Origin: Myxacorys almedinensis A
GTDB taxonomy: Bacteria > Cyanobacteriota > Cyanobacteriia > Leptolyngbyales > Leptolyngbyaceae
NCBI RefSeq assembly: GCF_010091945.1
Contig: NZ_WVIE01000019.1
Location: 1-64,000 of the forward strand
DNA length: 64,000 bases
Direction of reading: 5' to 3'
The position numbers and the translations under genes were made by a program. This document shows positions 7,958 through 15,448 of this stretch, in pieces. Within the stretch, counting starts at the first letter, position 1; every line of letters begins with the position of its first letter. Under the pieces are notes generated by a model. It made no database searches. It saw only the letters and a list, made by a program, of their open reading frames with translations, and was not told the DNA's origin.

Positions 7958-8998
7958 ATGACAGACTCCACAACTCCAAACCTTCCAACTGACTCTAACG
8001 CCCCCGCTTCCCCCAACAGCAACGATACTTTGGAGCACCGTGACGCCAATCGTTCTGCTAAAACCCGGCAAATGCTGGGCATGAAAGGCGCAGACGTAAA
8101 AGAAACCTCGATTTGGAAGATTCGCCTCCAACTGATGAAGCCAATCACCTGGATTCCTCTGATGTGGGGAATTATCTGCGGGGCAGCGTCATCAGGGCTA
8201 TATACCTGGTCGCTAGAAGATGTCTTGAAAGCAGCCACCTGTATGCTGCTGGCGGGCCCGCTGATGACGGGCTATACCCAGATTATGAACGACTACTACG
8301 ATCGCGACCTCGACGCCATCAACGAACCTTACCGACCGATCCCGTCAGGGGCGATTTCCCTGCCTCAAGTGGTGACTCAAATTTGGGTTCTCCTGTTAGG
8401 CGGCATTGGCATTGCTTACGTGCTAGATCGCTGGGCAGGGCATGACTTTCCGACCATTACGGTCTTAGCGATCGGCGGTTCTTTGCTTTCGTACATTTAT
8501 TCTGCACCGCCCTTAAAACTCAAGCAAAATGGCTGGCTCGGTTGCTTTGCCCTGGGAGCCAGCTATATCGCCATTCCGTGGTGGACAGGACATGCGTTGT
8601 TTGGGGATTTGAACCCGACGATTATTGCACTGACGTTGTTCTACAGTTTGGCAGGCTTGGGCATTGCGATCGTCAATGACTTTAAGAGCGTAGAGGGCGA
8701 TCGGCAATTGGGGCTAAAGTCGCTGCCCGTTGTGTTTGGCGTTTCCACTGCCGCTTGGATTTGTGTATTGATGATTGATGTGTTTCAAGCAGGCGTCGCG
8801 GCTTACTTGATCAGCATTCAGCAAAATTTATACGCGACGTTGCTGCTGTTGATGATCATTCCTCAAATCACCTTTCAGGACATGTATTTTTTGCGAAACC
8901 CAACTGAAAATGATGTGAAGTATCAAGCCAGCGCTCAACCATTTTTGGTGTTCGGAATGCTGATTACCGCCCTAGCACTGGGTCACGCCGCCGTCTAA
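7958..8998 (+). CDS. chlG: Chlorophyll synthase (chlorophyllide a geranylgeranyl/phytyl transferase)
   Basis: This integral membrane prenyltransferase of the UbiA superfamily esterifies chlorophyllide a with geranylgeranyl or phytyl diphosphate, the last step of chlorophyll synthesis. The 346 residues have an N-terminal soluble tail of about 55 residues and then about eight or nine membrane helices. The first Asp-rich motif NDYYDRDLDA is at 111-120, followed by INEPYRPIPSG, which is diagnostic for ChlG/BchG. The second Asp motif NDFKSVEGDR is at 240-249, followed by LGLKSLPV. It lies 16 nt behind get3d. Confidence 0.96.
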   Translation: MTDSTTPNLPTDSNAPASPNSNDTLEHRDANRSAKTRQMLGMKGADVKETSIWKIRLQLMKPITWIPLMWGIICGAASSGLYTWSLEDVLKAATCMLLAGPLMTGYTQIMNDYYDRDLDAINEPYRPIPSGAISLPQVVTQIWVLLLGGIGIAYVLDRWAGHDFPTITVLAIGGSLLSYIYSAPPLKLKQNGWLGCFALGASYIAIPWWTGHALFGDLNPTIIALTLFYSLAGLGIAIVNDFKSVEGDRQLGLKSLPVVFGVSTAAWICVLMIDVFQAGVAAYLISIQQNLYATLLLLMIIPQITFQDMYFLRNPTENDVKYQASAQPFLVFGMLITALALGHAAV

Positions 8999-9342
8999 AC
9001 TCGCGTTTAGATTGTGCCTCTTCTGCTCAGACATTGAGAAGTAAGCACAGAACTTTAGACTGCCCACGGTTTGCGCGAGCTTAGATCTCAAAAATCTCAA
9101 TCTAAAATCTCAACCTAAAATCTCAATCTAAGTGTCACAAGTCCCTTCAACTCCTGTACACTAGACTCAGTAATTTTACGAACAGTAGAGACGGTTTTTC
9201 AGTTGCAGTATAAAAGTATAGTCCGAGAGCAATCACACTTGGGTGATACGGTTGACTCCTTCGGCGCTTTCCGTCACTGTAAGTCACAGGCTGCGACTCC
9301 ACCAGGAATTGAAGTGATAGCTTTGTGTGATGAGGCACGAAT
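8999..9342. other. Spacer between chlG and the penicillin-binding protein gene
   Basis: No gene is seen. The main feature is the threefold 13-bp tandem repeat at 9091-9129, annotated separately. The outer sequences CTCGCG near 9001 and CGCGAG near 9073 are complementary but about 70 nt apart, so their pairing is uncertain. The promoter of the penicillin-binding protein gene should lie in the second half, but no strong -35/-10 pair stands out. Confidence 0.4.
9091..9129. repeat. Three tandem copies of a 13-bp unit
   Basis: Units at 9091-9103, 9104-9116 and 9117-9129 read AAAATCTCAATCT, AAAATCTCAACCT and AAAATCTCAATCT, so only one base differs. A partial copy (TTAGATCTCA) precedes them. The array lies downstream of chlG. 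Confidence 0.9.
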
Positions 9343-11724
9343 GTGGCAAAGTATAGCTCGAAACGTCGAGGGCTTCCAACTCGTCCGGATCGTTCTCGGC
9401 TCAGGCAAGAGTCTATGACCGACGGAGGCAAAAAGCAAAAGCGCCGCTTGGGTATGCGGAACTCTCGTTCTCGCATCGGTCAACGGCTTGCAACGCTGCT
9501 GGGGCATCCTCAGATGGCCGGGATTCGAGGTGCTTTGGATATTACAACCGCCCGGTTAGAGCGCCTTGAGCGGCGGCTGCCTCCGCCCCTGAAAAGCCCG
9601 GTGGTTCGTCGTCGTCTTTTGTGGCTGGGCGTGATTGTGGGCGGCATTGGGGCAGCAAAACTGATCTCATGGCAGATTGACCGGAGCCTTCCCGATCCGG
9701 CTGAGATTCAGACCTTTGCCCGGCGTGGAACGTTGACCATTCGTGCTTCTGATGGAACGGTTTTGCACCAACTCGGCGCGGCAACTCGTGAGAAGTTAAC
9801 GATCGACCAGATGCCGAAACAACTGATTGATGCGTTTGTGGCGTCGGAAGATCGGCGATTTTATGAGCATAACGGTATTGACATTCAGGGCATTGGGCGC
9901 GCGATCGCGCGTAACATTACATCGGGAGGCTTGGTAGAGGGTGGCAGCACCTTAACCCAACAGCTATCTCGAATCGTCTACCTCAACCAGGATCGCAGTA
10001 TCGTTCGCAAAGTTCGAGAGGCGATGATCGCCCAGAAGCTTGAGCGATCGGTAGCCAAGCGGCAACTGCTCGAAAAGTATCTCAACCTGGTCTATCTTGG
10101 CTCTAACGCTTACGGAGTAGGCGACGCCGCTTGGATCTATTTCAGTAAATCCGTCAATCAGCTATCGCTTTCAGAAGCCGCCACGATCGCAGGGTTGCCC
10201 CCTGCTCCGAGCGTCTATTCTCCGTTAGAAGATTTAGAAAAAGCCCAACAACGGCGCAACAATGTTCTCGACAAGATGGTAGAGGCGGGCTATATATCTG
10301 TCACTGAAGCTCAAGCGGCGAAGGCAGAAGACCTGACGGTAAAGCCGAGTGAGCCAAAGAAAATTCAGAGCGATGCGCCCTATTTTACCTATTACGTACA
10401 GCAGCAGTTGCCGAACTATGTCTCGAAAGAGGCGATCGAAGCGGGGGGGCTAACGGTTGAAACGACGCTGAACGCGACCTGGCAGAAAGCCGCCGAAAAA
10501 GCGGTTAAAGAGACGATCGAGGTGGATGGCTCCGCCGCTAGCTTTAAGCAAGCATCGCTGGTTGCCATTGATCCTCGCAACGGTGAAATTCGCTCGATGG
10601 TGGGCGGCTACGATTTCTACAAAGAAAGCCAATTTAACCGAGCCACCCAGGCGCAACGTCAGCCCGGTTCGACGTTCAAGCCATTTGTCTATACAGCTGC
10701 GATCGCAGCCGGGTTTTCGCCCCACCGTTCCTACTTAGATGAGCGGTTTAAGGTAGACGGCTACCAGCCCAAAAACTACAGCAACAAATATTCTGGCTGG
10801 ATGTCGATTAAGTCGGCGCTCACCAACTCGATCAACGTTGTGGCAGTCAAAACCTTGATCGATGTCGGATTTAGTCCGGTGATCAGAATGGCGCAAAATA
10901 TGGGGATTCACTCCAAACTAGAACCGACCTATGCCTTGTCGCTGGGCGCGTACGAAGTGAATCTGCTGGAGTTGACGAGTGCTTATGGCGCATTAGCTGC
11001 CCAGGGAAACACGGTTGATCCCCATGGGATCCGTCGGATCGTCGATCGCAAGGGCAATGTACTTTACCAATCGGAATATAAGTCAAAGCGGGCGATTGAT
11101 CCAGGAACGGCATCGATTATGACATGGATGCTGCGCGGCGTGGTCACTGATGGAACCGGACGCGCGGCGCAACTTGATCGCCCCGTAGCAGGCAAAACCG
11201 GAACCTCTGAAAAAGCCCGTGACCTCTGGTTTATCGGCTTTATTCCCCAAGTTGTGACAGGGGTTTGGCTGGGCAACGACGACAACTCGCCAACCTGGGG
11301 TGCTAGCTCTACGGCCGCATTTACCTGGCACGAGTTTATGAAAGAAGTGGTCAAGGGGATGCCTGTTCAGAACTTTCCTGACGTAGCTGATAATTTCGAT
11401 ACTCGCAAAGGCAGCATCAAAGCGCAACCGGTGAAGCCAAGTCGCATTCAATCTTTGGGGGCAGGTGCTGATCCGGAGGAATCTAGCCGCGATCGCAGGT
11501 ACGAAGAAGCCCCCGCAGAACCGAGTTATGAAGAGCCAAGCTACTCTGCACCAGCCTATTCTGAGCCAGAAGATCCGGAGCCAGCTTATCCGGAGCCGCC
11601 GCCAGAGCCTGCTGCTGCCGAACCACCACCAGAGCCTGAGCAAGACGCTCCCCCGGTTGCCGAAGAAGCGCCTCCTGAACCTGAACCTGCCCCAGTTGGC
11701 TCTGATCCCCTTCCGCCTTCCTAA
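9343..11724 (+). CDS. Class A penicillin-binding protein (PBP1A family)
   Basis: This bifunctional peptidoglycan glycosyltransferase/transpeptidase has 793 residues from a GTG, or 769 from the ATG at 9415, which may be the true start. A basic N-terminus precedes one membrane helix at about 91-109. The glycosyltransferase (GT51) motifs are EDRRFYEHNG at 169-178 and GGSTLTQQL at 200-208. The transpeptidase has STFK at 443-446 (nucleophile Ser443), SIN at 496-498 and KTGT at 618-621. The last 100 residues are a Pro/Glu-rich disordered tail with repeated P-E-P-S/A-Y motifs. It acts in the periplasm and cytoplasmic membrane. A weak hairpin follows at 11849. Confidence 0.95.
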   Translation: MAKYSSKRRGLPTRPDRSRLRQESMTDGGKKQKRRLGMRNSRSRIGQRLATLLGHPQMAGIRGALDITTARLERLERRLPPPLKSPVVRRRLLWLGVIVGGIGAAKLISWQIDRSLPDPAEIQTFARRGTLTIRASDGTVLHQLGAATREKLTIDQMPKQLIDAFVASEDRRFYEHNGIDIQGIGRAIARNITSGGLVEGGSTLTQQLSRIVYLNQDRSIVRKVREAMIAQKLERSVAKRQLLEKYLNLVYLGSNAYGVGDAAWIYFSKSVNQLSLSEAATIAGLPPAPSVYSPLEDLEKAQQRRNNVLDKMVEAGYISVTEAQAAKAEDLTVKPSEPKKIQSDAPYFTYYVQQQLPNYVSKEAIEAGGLTVETTLNATWQKAAEKAVKETIEVDGSAASFKQASLVAIDPRNGEIRSMVGGYDFYKESQFNRATQAQRQPGSTFKPFVYTAAIAAGFSPHRSYLDERFKVDGYQPKNYSNKYSGWMSIKSALTNSINVVAVKTLIDVGFSPVIRMAQNMGIHSKLEPTYALSLGAYEVNLLELTSAYGALAAQGNTVDPHGIRRIVDRKGNVLYQSEYKSKRAIDPGTASIMTWMLRGVVTDGTGRAAQLDRPVAGKTGTSEKARDLWFIGFIPQVVTGVWLGNDDNSPTWGASSTAAFTWHEFMKEVVKGMPVQNFPDVADNFDTRKGSIKAQPVKPSRIQSLGAGADPEESSRDRRYEEAPAEPSYEEPSYSAPAYSEPEDPEPAYPEPPPEPAAAEPPPEPEQDAPPVAEEAPPEPEPAPVGSDPLPPS

Positions 11725-12051
11725 AAATTCGTGAGTTAGAGAGGGAGGAAGGGTTCAAGGGTGGATGGGGAATGGTTGTATTCCTCGCTTCCTAACGTTG
11801 AGGATTTGAAGAAACCAGGAGCGTTGGCTTCTACGTCTCTGAGCTAGAAAAGAGCAAGCTAGGACTCTTTATTTTCTTTTTATTCCTAAAGGAGTAAAAA
11901 GGCTGAATTGCTTTTTTCTGAGTTTGTATTCCCCTTATCGGCATATCTTTCTGCTCGATTTTTATCCACAAATTCGGACTCTTGAAAGATGACTTGGTAT
12001 ACTCACTTTAATATGCTGGCTGTAACGAAAAATTCACAGGAGAATTGTTAA
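11725..12051. other. Spacer between PBP and psb35 with a weak terminator and a promoter
   Basis: No gene is seen. AAAGAG (11849-11854) pairs with CTCTTT (11865-11870) and is followed by ATTTTCTTTTTATT, a possible weak terminator of the penicillin-binding protein gene. A second A-run/T-run pair lies near 11896-11917. An extended -10 box for psb35 is annotated separately at 11995-12003. Confidence 0.45.
11995..12003 (+). promoter_or_regulatory. Extended -10 promoter element for psb35
   Basis: TGG directly precedes TATACT (11998-12003), giving an extended -10 box about 50 nt before the psb35 ATG. A recognisable -35 is absent at the usual distance, which is acceptable for extended -10 promoters. 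An AGGAG follows at about 12038, near the start codon. Confidence 0.45.
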
Positions 12052-12267
12052 ATGAATATTCTATTAGAAGTCGCAACAGACGTAACGTCTAAGACCGGGA
12101 TGCAGTTTCCGGTCTCCTTTACAGCAGTTTACGTCGTTGGGTTTATTGCGGCTGTGTCGATCGGCTCGATCGCATGGTATAACTCCAAACGTCCGGTCGG
12201 TTGGGAAGATAAAGAGCGTCCCGATGCGGTTCCAAAAGTTGAAAAAGAAGAAACGCCCGGTTTATAA
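12052..12267 (+). CDS. psb35: Psb35-like photosystem II assembly protein
   Basis: The 71-residue protein has a short N-terminus (MNILLEVATDVTSKTGMQFP), a single membrane helix at about 20-42 (VSFTAVYVVGFIAAVSIGSI) and a charged stromal-side tail starting AWYNSKRPVGWEDKERPD. This pattern fits Psb35 (the Synechocystis ssl2148 type), a small thylakoid protein reported with CP47 and high-light-inducible proteins. It has its own extended -10 promoter, an AGGAG Shine-Dalgarno and a strong hairpin terminator, so it is probably monocistronic. The assignment rests on recall of the family. Another one-helix thylakoid protein is the alternative. Confidence 0.55.
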   Translation: MNILLEVATDVTSKTGMQFPVSFTAVYVVGFIAAVSIGSIAWYNSKRPVGWEDKERPDAVPKVEKEETPGL

Positions 12268-12299
12268 AATTTTCTAAAATCGGTCAAAACCCAGACCGC

Positions 12300-12342
12300 A
12301 GACTCTGAGCGCAAATTTTACTCAGAGTCTTTGTTCTGTTTA
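12300..12342 (+). terminator. Rho-independent terminator after psb35
   Basis: AGACTCTGAG at 12300-12309 pairs perfectly with CTCAGAGTCT at 12321-12330 (10 bp, 11-nt loop) and is followed by a T-rich tail (TTGTTCTGTTT). It also abuts the end of the convergent TerB-like gene and may act in both directions. Confidence 0.85.
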
Positions 12343-12771
12343 GCTGATTTGCGAAGCACCCCGTTGATAGAGCTTTCGGATGGCTGCCAATATCCTGGCA
12401 TGCATCGAGTTTAGGGCGTCGCTCTGGGCATCGACAAGTTGCAGGCGGGTCAGCAGCTTTGCTTCTTCGTCTGCGATCGCACCATCGCTATACACTAATC
12501 CACTAATCACTTCGATCAAACTTTGGCACGCTTCGGATGTGGGATGATCGCCCAGATAGGCTTGCACCCACTGATAGCACTCGTCGGGCGTGACCGATCG
12601 CAACTCGTGGAGCAACGGCTGAATTTCTGGATCATCAGCGACTCCCTTTTCTTGAGCAACCCGATGTAGATAGTGCCGTTCTTCGGGTTGAATCTTGCCA
12701 TCGAGCCACGCTGCACCAATTAGAATCTTAACAAGCGCTTTAAAATCATTTGTCATAGAATCATTTGTCAT
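12340..12771 (-). CDS. TerB-like protein
   Basis: The 143-residue soluble protein is helical and carries the two acidic motifs of the TerB/tellurite-resistance-like fold: AAWLDGKIQPEERHYL in the first half and LVYSDGAIADEEAKLL in the second. Both resemble D-G-x-I-x-x-E-E metal-binding turns. TerB-like proteins bind divalent cations, but their role in cyanobacteria is unknown. The start overlaps the rsmB stop (ATGA at 12768-12771). A 15-bp duplication offers a second ATG five codons later (12756), so the start is ambiguous. It is co-transcribed with rsmB. Confidence 0.75.
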   Translation of the reverse strand: MTNDSMTNDFKALVKILIGAAWLDGKIQPEERHYLHRVAQEKGVADDPEIQPLLHELRSVTPDECYQWVQAYLGDHPTSEACQSLIEVISGLVYSDGAIADEEAKLLTRLQLVDAQSDALNSMHARILAAIRKLYQRGASQIS

Positions 12772-12773
12772 AG
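12744..12773. repeat. Perfect 15-bp tandem duplication at the rsmB/TerB junction
   Basis: The 15-mer AATCATTTGTCATAG occurs twice in a row (12744-12758 and 12759-12773). In the minus-strand reading it repeats the TerB-like start codon region in frame (M-T-N-D-S then M-T-N-D-F) and includes the rsmB stop in one copy. Confidence 0.95.
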
Positions 12774-14111
12774 ATCGTGGCGCTTCAGCCGCACCATAAA
12801 GAACCCATCCATTTTATGTCGATGCGGCAAAACTTTGATCCATCCGGCTTTGGTCACAAACGGGGCAGCAGGCGAAGATCGGGGAGGACGATCGATGCTC
12901 CAGTTTGGATGATCGGTGAGAAACCGACCCATCACCGCCTCATTTTCTAACGGGTGTAACGTACAGGTGGCGTAGACCATGACGCCCTGAGGTTTGACCC
13001 AGGTGGCAGCCGCCGTGAGCAGATCTTGTTGAAGCTGCGATAAGTCTTGAACGCTGTCGGGAGTTTGTCGCCACCGGGCATCCGCATGACGATTCAAGGT
13101 TCCCAATCCTGAGCAAGGCGCATCAATCAATACGCGATCGCAGGTGTTCACAAATTGCGGCAGAGTTCGGCTGTCTCCTGTTTGAAGATGCACTGAGTGC
13201 AGACCGAGGCGATCGACATTTTGCTGTAGCTTTTTGAGCCGAGCCGCCGCGCGATCGCACGCCCAAACGATCCCTTCATCTTGCATCAACTCCGCCAAGT
13301 GCATTGTTTTTCCTCCCGGAGCCGCACACGCATCCACGATCGTGTCTCCCGGTTGCGGATCGACGAGATATCCCACCAACTGGGCGCTGCTGTCTTGCAC
13401 CATCCACCACCCGTCTTGGTAGCCCGGCAGCGTTTGAATAGCTCCTGCCCCGACCGGCAATCGCAGCGCTTGGGGCAGCAGAGGAATGCGTCTAACGTCG
13501 ATTCCGGCAGCGTTCATGGCAGTTTCTACTTGATCGAGGGTCGCTCGCAGCGTGTTGATTCGCAGATCGATCGGCGGCGGTTGATTCATCCACGCACACA
13601 GACGATCGGTCTCTTCCAAGCCAAATTGCTCGCTCCAAACTTGCACAACCCAATCGGGCAGGCTGTGCAAGACTCCAAGACGACCTAACGGATCGGATGG
13701 CAGCAGCAGCGGATCGCTCGTCTCGCTAGCGCGAAGATAGTGCCGCAACACTCCATTTACAAAGCCCGCCAATCCTACAAACCCATTTTGTTTCGCCAAA
13801 TCAACCGTTGTGTTAACCGCCGCCGATGCTGGAACCTGGCTCAGATACCGCAATTGGTAGAAGCCCAAATGCAAGATCAGACGCAGATCGGGTGGCTGTT
13901 GAGCCGCTTTCTTTTTCGCAAATTGATCAATCAACGCATCCAAGGTGCGCTGACGGCGAACTGTCCCATACACAAGCTCGGTCAGGAGGCGGCGATCAAG
14001 GAGGGCTAAATTACTCTGATGCAGCGCCTGATCGACAGCGCCATCGGCAAATGCGCCTTTATGAATCGATCGAAGGGCGATAAATGCTAACTGGCGAGGA
14101 GTTTGAGTCAA
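12768..14111 (-). CDS. rsmB: 16S rRNA (cytosine-967-C5)-methyltransferase
   Basis: The 447-residue RsmB/Sun protein has an N-terminal NusB-like helical RNA-binding domain (about 1-140, with LLTELVYGTVRRQRTLD) and a C-terminal Rossmann methyltransferase. SAM motif I is DACAAPGGKT. The catalytic Cys pair of m5C methyltransferases appears in DAPCSGLGTLNRH and in VYATCTLHPLENE, where the TC motif holds the nucleophile. It methylates C967 of 16S rRNA before subunit assembly. It is the first gene of a two-gene unit with the TerB-like protein and diverges from dprA. Confidence 0.94.
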   Translation of the reverse strand: MTQTPRQLAFIALRSIHKGAFADGAVDQALHQSNLALLDRRLLTELVYGTVRRQRTLDALIDQFAKKKAAQQPPDLRLILHLGFYQLRYLSQVPASAAVNTTVDLAKQNGFVGLAGFVNGVLRHYLRASETSDPLLLPSDPLGRLGVLHSLPDWVVQVWSEQFGLEETDRLCAWMNQPPPIDLRINTLRATLDQVETAMNAAGIDVRRIPLLPQALRLPVGAGAIQTLPGYQDGWWMVQDSSAQLVGYLVDPQPGDTIVDACAAPGGKTMHLAELMQDEGIVWACDRAAARLKKLQQNVDRLGLHSVHLQTGDSRTLPQFVNTCDRVLIDAPCSGLGTLNRHADARWRQTPDSVQDLSQLQQDLLTAAATWVKPQGVMVYATCTLHPLENEAVMGRFLTDHPNWSIDRPPRSSPAAPFVTKAGWIKVLPHRHKMDGFFMVRLKRHDL

Positions 14112-14297
14112 GGTCTAACCGTGCGCTAAAATGCCTTACTCAGAATAGCAATCAAACCGCGAAAAGGAGGTAGCCCTTCGAGAGAACCGGAGAGAACACC
14201 GCTCTTCAGGGGTACGACGCTTGAAGGAATTAGACCATTTGCCCTTTCTCGCACGCTGGGAATACTGAAAGCGATCGCAGCGTAGGACGAAGAGAGA

Positions 14298-15416
14298 ATG
14301 GAACGGGCTTTTTGGTTAGCTTGGTCGCAGATTCCAGGCATGGGTTCAGTTTTACTGAAACGGTTGTATCTGCACTTTGGGCGGTTGTCTGCGGCTTGGG
14401 ATGCCAACGCTAACGAGTTGACCGAAATTGATGGAATTGGTCATGCCAGCGCGATCGCACTTGTTGCCGAACGCGCCACGCTCAATCCTCTGACGCTACT
14501 CCAAACTCACGAACGCCAGAATCCTAACTTTTTCACCCCTGCCGACCCTCACTATCCTCGCTTATTGTTCGATCTTCCTGATCCGCCTGCTGTGCTGTAC
14601 TACCGGGGGCAAATCACCGTGCTAAAAGACTTGGATCGGGTCGCTGCGATCGCGCTTGTCGGCACGCGCAACCCATCGGACTATGGCAGACGCTGGACTC
14701 GAAAACTGAGTGCAACCTTGGCACAAAACGGGTTTGTGATTTTGTCTGGGTTGGCAGATGGCATTGATACCGAAGCCCATCGGAGTTGTCTAGAAGTGGG
14801 AGGAGCCACGATCGCAGTGCTGGGAACCGGGATCGATGTCGTGTATCCATACCGCAATCATCTGCTATACGATCAGCTTCTCAAGACAGGGCTAGCCCTG
14901 AGCGAATATCCGGCAGGAACGTTGCCCGATCGCACGCACTTTCCGCGCCGAAACCGAATTGTTGCAGGGTTGTCTCGTGCAGTTTTGGTCATAGAAGCGC
15001 CCAAAAAATCGGGCGCTTTGATCACGGCTCACTTAGCCAATGAGTATGGACGCGATGTCTATGCGCTTCCCGGAAGTTTAGATAACCCTAAATCAAGCGG
15101 TTGTCTGACCCTGATTAATAAAGGAGCACAACTGATTTTAGGAGAAGCAGAACTATTAGAAACGCTAGGAGCCATACCCAAACTAGATTCCAACACTCAG
15201 CTAGAAATGCAGTTGACGCTTCTTGATCTAAGTAGCGAATTAACGCAAGTCCTACACTCTATTCAGTCCATCACTCAAAGCCACAGTTCTGCATCGCTTG
15301 ATGCAATCCTTCAGCACACGAAAATGGAAACACCATTGGTGACAAGTGCGCTGTTGCAATTGGAGTTGCTAGGACTCATCAAACACCTTCCAGGAATGAG
15401 CTATCAGACCAACTGA
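14298..15416 (+). CDS. dprA: DNA-processing protein DprA
   Basis: The 372-residue protein loads RecA onto incoming single-stranded DNA in natural transformation. An N-terminal helix-hairpin-helix region (ELTEIDGIGHASAIAL) is followed by a Rossmann-like DprA core with GTRNPSDYGRR, SGLADGIDTEAHRSCLE and AVLGTGIDVVYP, all family hallmarks. SGALITAHLANEYGRDVYALPG closes the core, and a winged-helix-like C-terminus ends the protein. GAGAG lies 3 nt before the ATG. With comM at 0.7 kb it makes two competence genes in the window, though not in one operon. It converges on the CapD-type gene. Confidence 0.95.
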   Translation: MERAFWLAWSQIPGMGSVLLKRLYLHFGRLSAAWDANANELTEIDGIGHASAIALVAERATLNPLTLLQTHERQNPNFFTPADPHYPRLLFDLPDPPAVLYYRGQITVLKDLDRVAAIALVGTRNPSDYGRRWTRKLSATLAQNGFVILSGLADGIDTEAHRSCLEVGGATIAVLGTGIDVVYPYRNHLLYDQLLKTGLALSEYPAGTLPDRTHFPRRNRIVAGLSRAVLVIEAPKKSGALITAHLANEYGRDVYALPGSLDNPKSSGCLTLINKGAQLILGEAELLETLGAIPKLDSNTQLEMQLTLLDLSSELTQVLHSIQSITQSHSSASLDAILQHTKMETPLVTSALLQLELLGLIKHLPGMSYQTN

Positions 15417-15448
15417 AGCACCACGCCTATCCATTAAAACTCATGTGC

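Noticed and set aside
9091-9129. CRISPR-like array
   Set aside because: The units are directly adjacent without spacers and only 13 bp long, so this is a tandem repeat and not a CRISPR.
14126-14407. Minus-strand ORF overlapping the start of dprA
   Set aside because: It is a shadow of dprA on the other strand, with no family or start signal.
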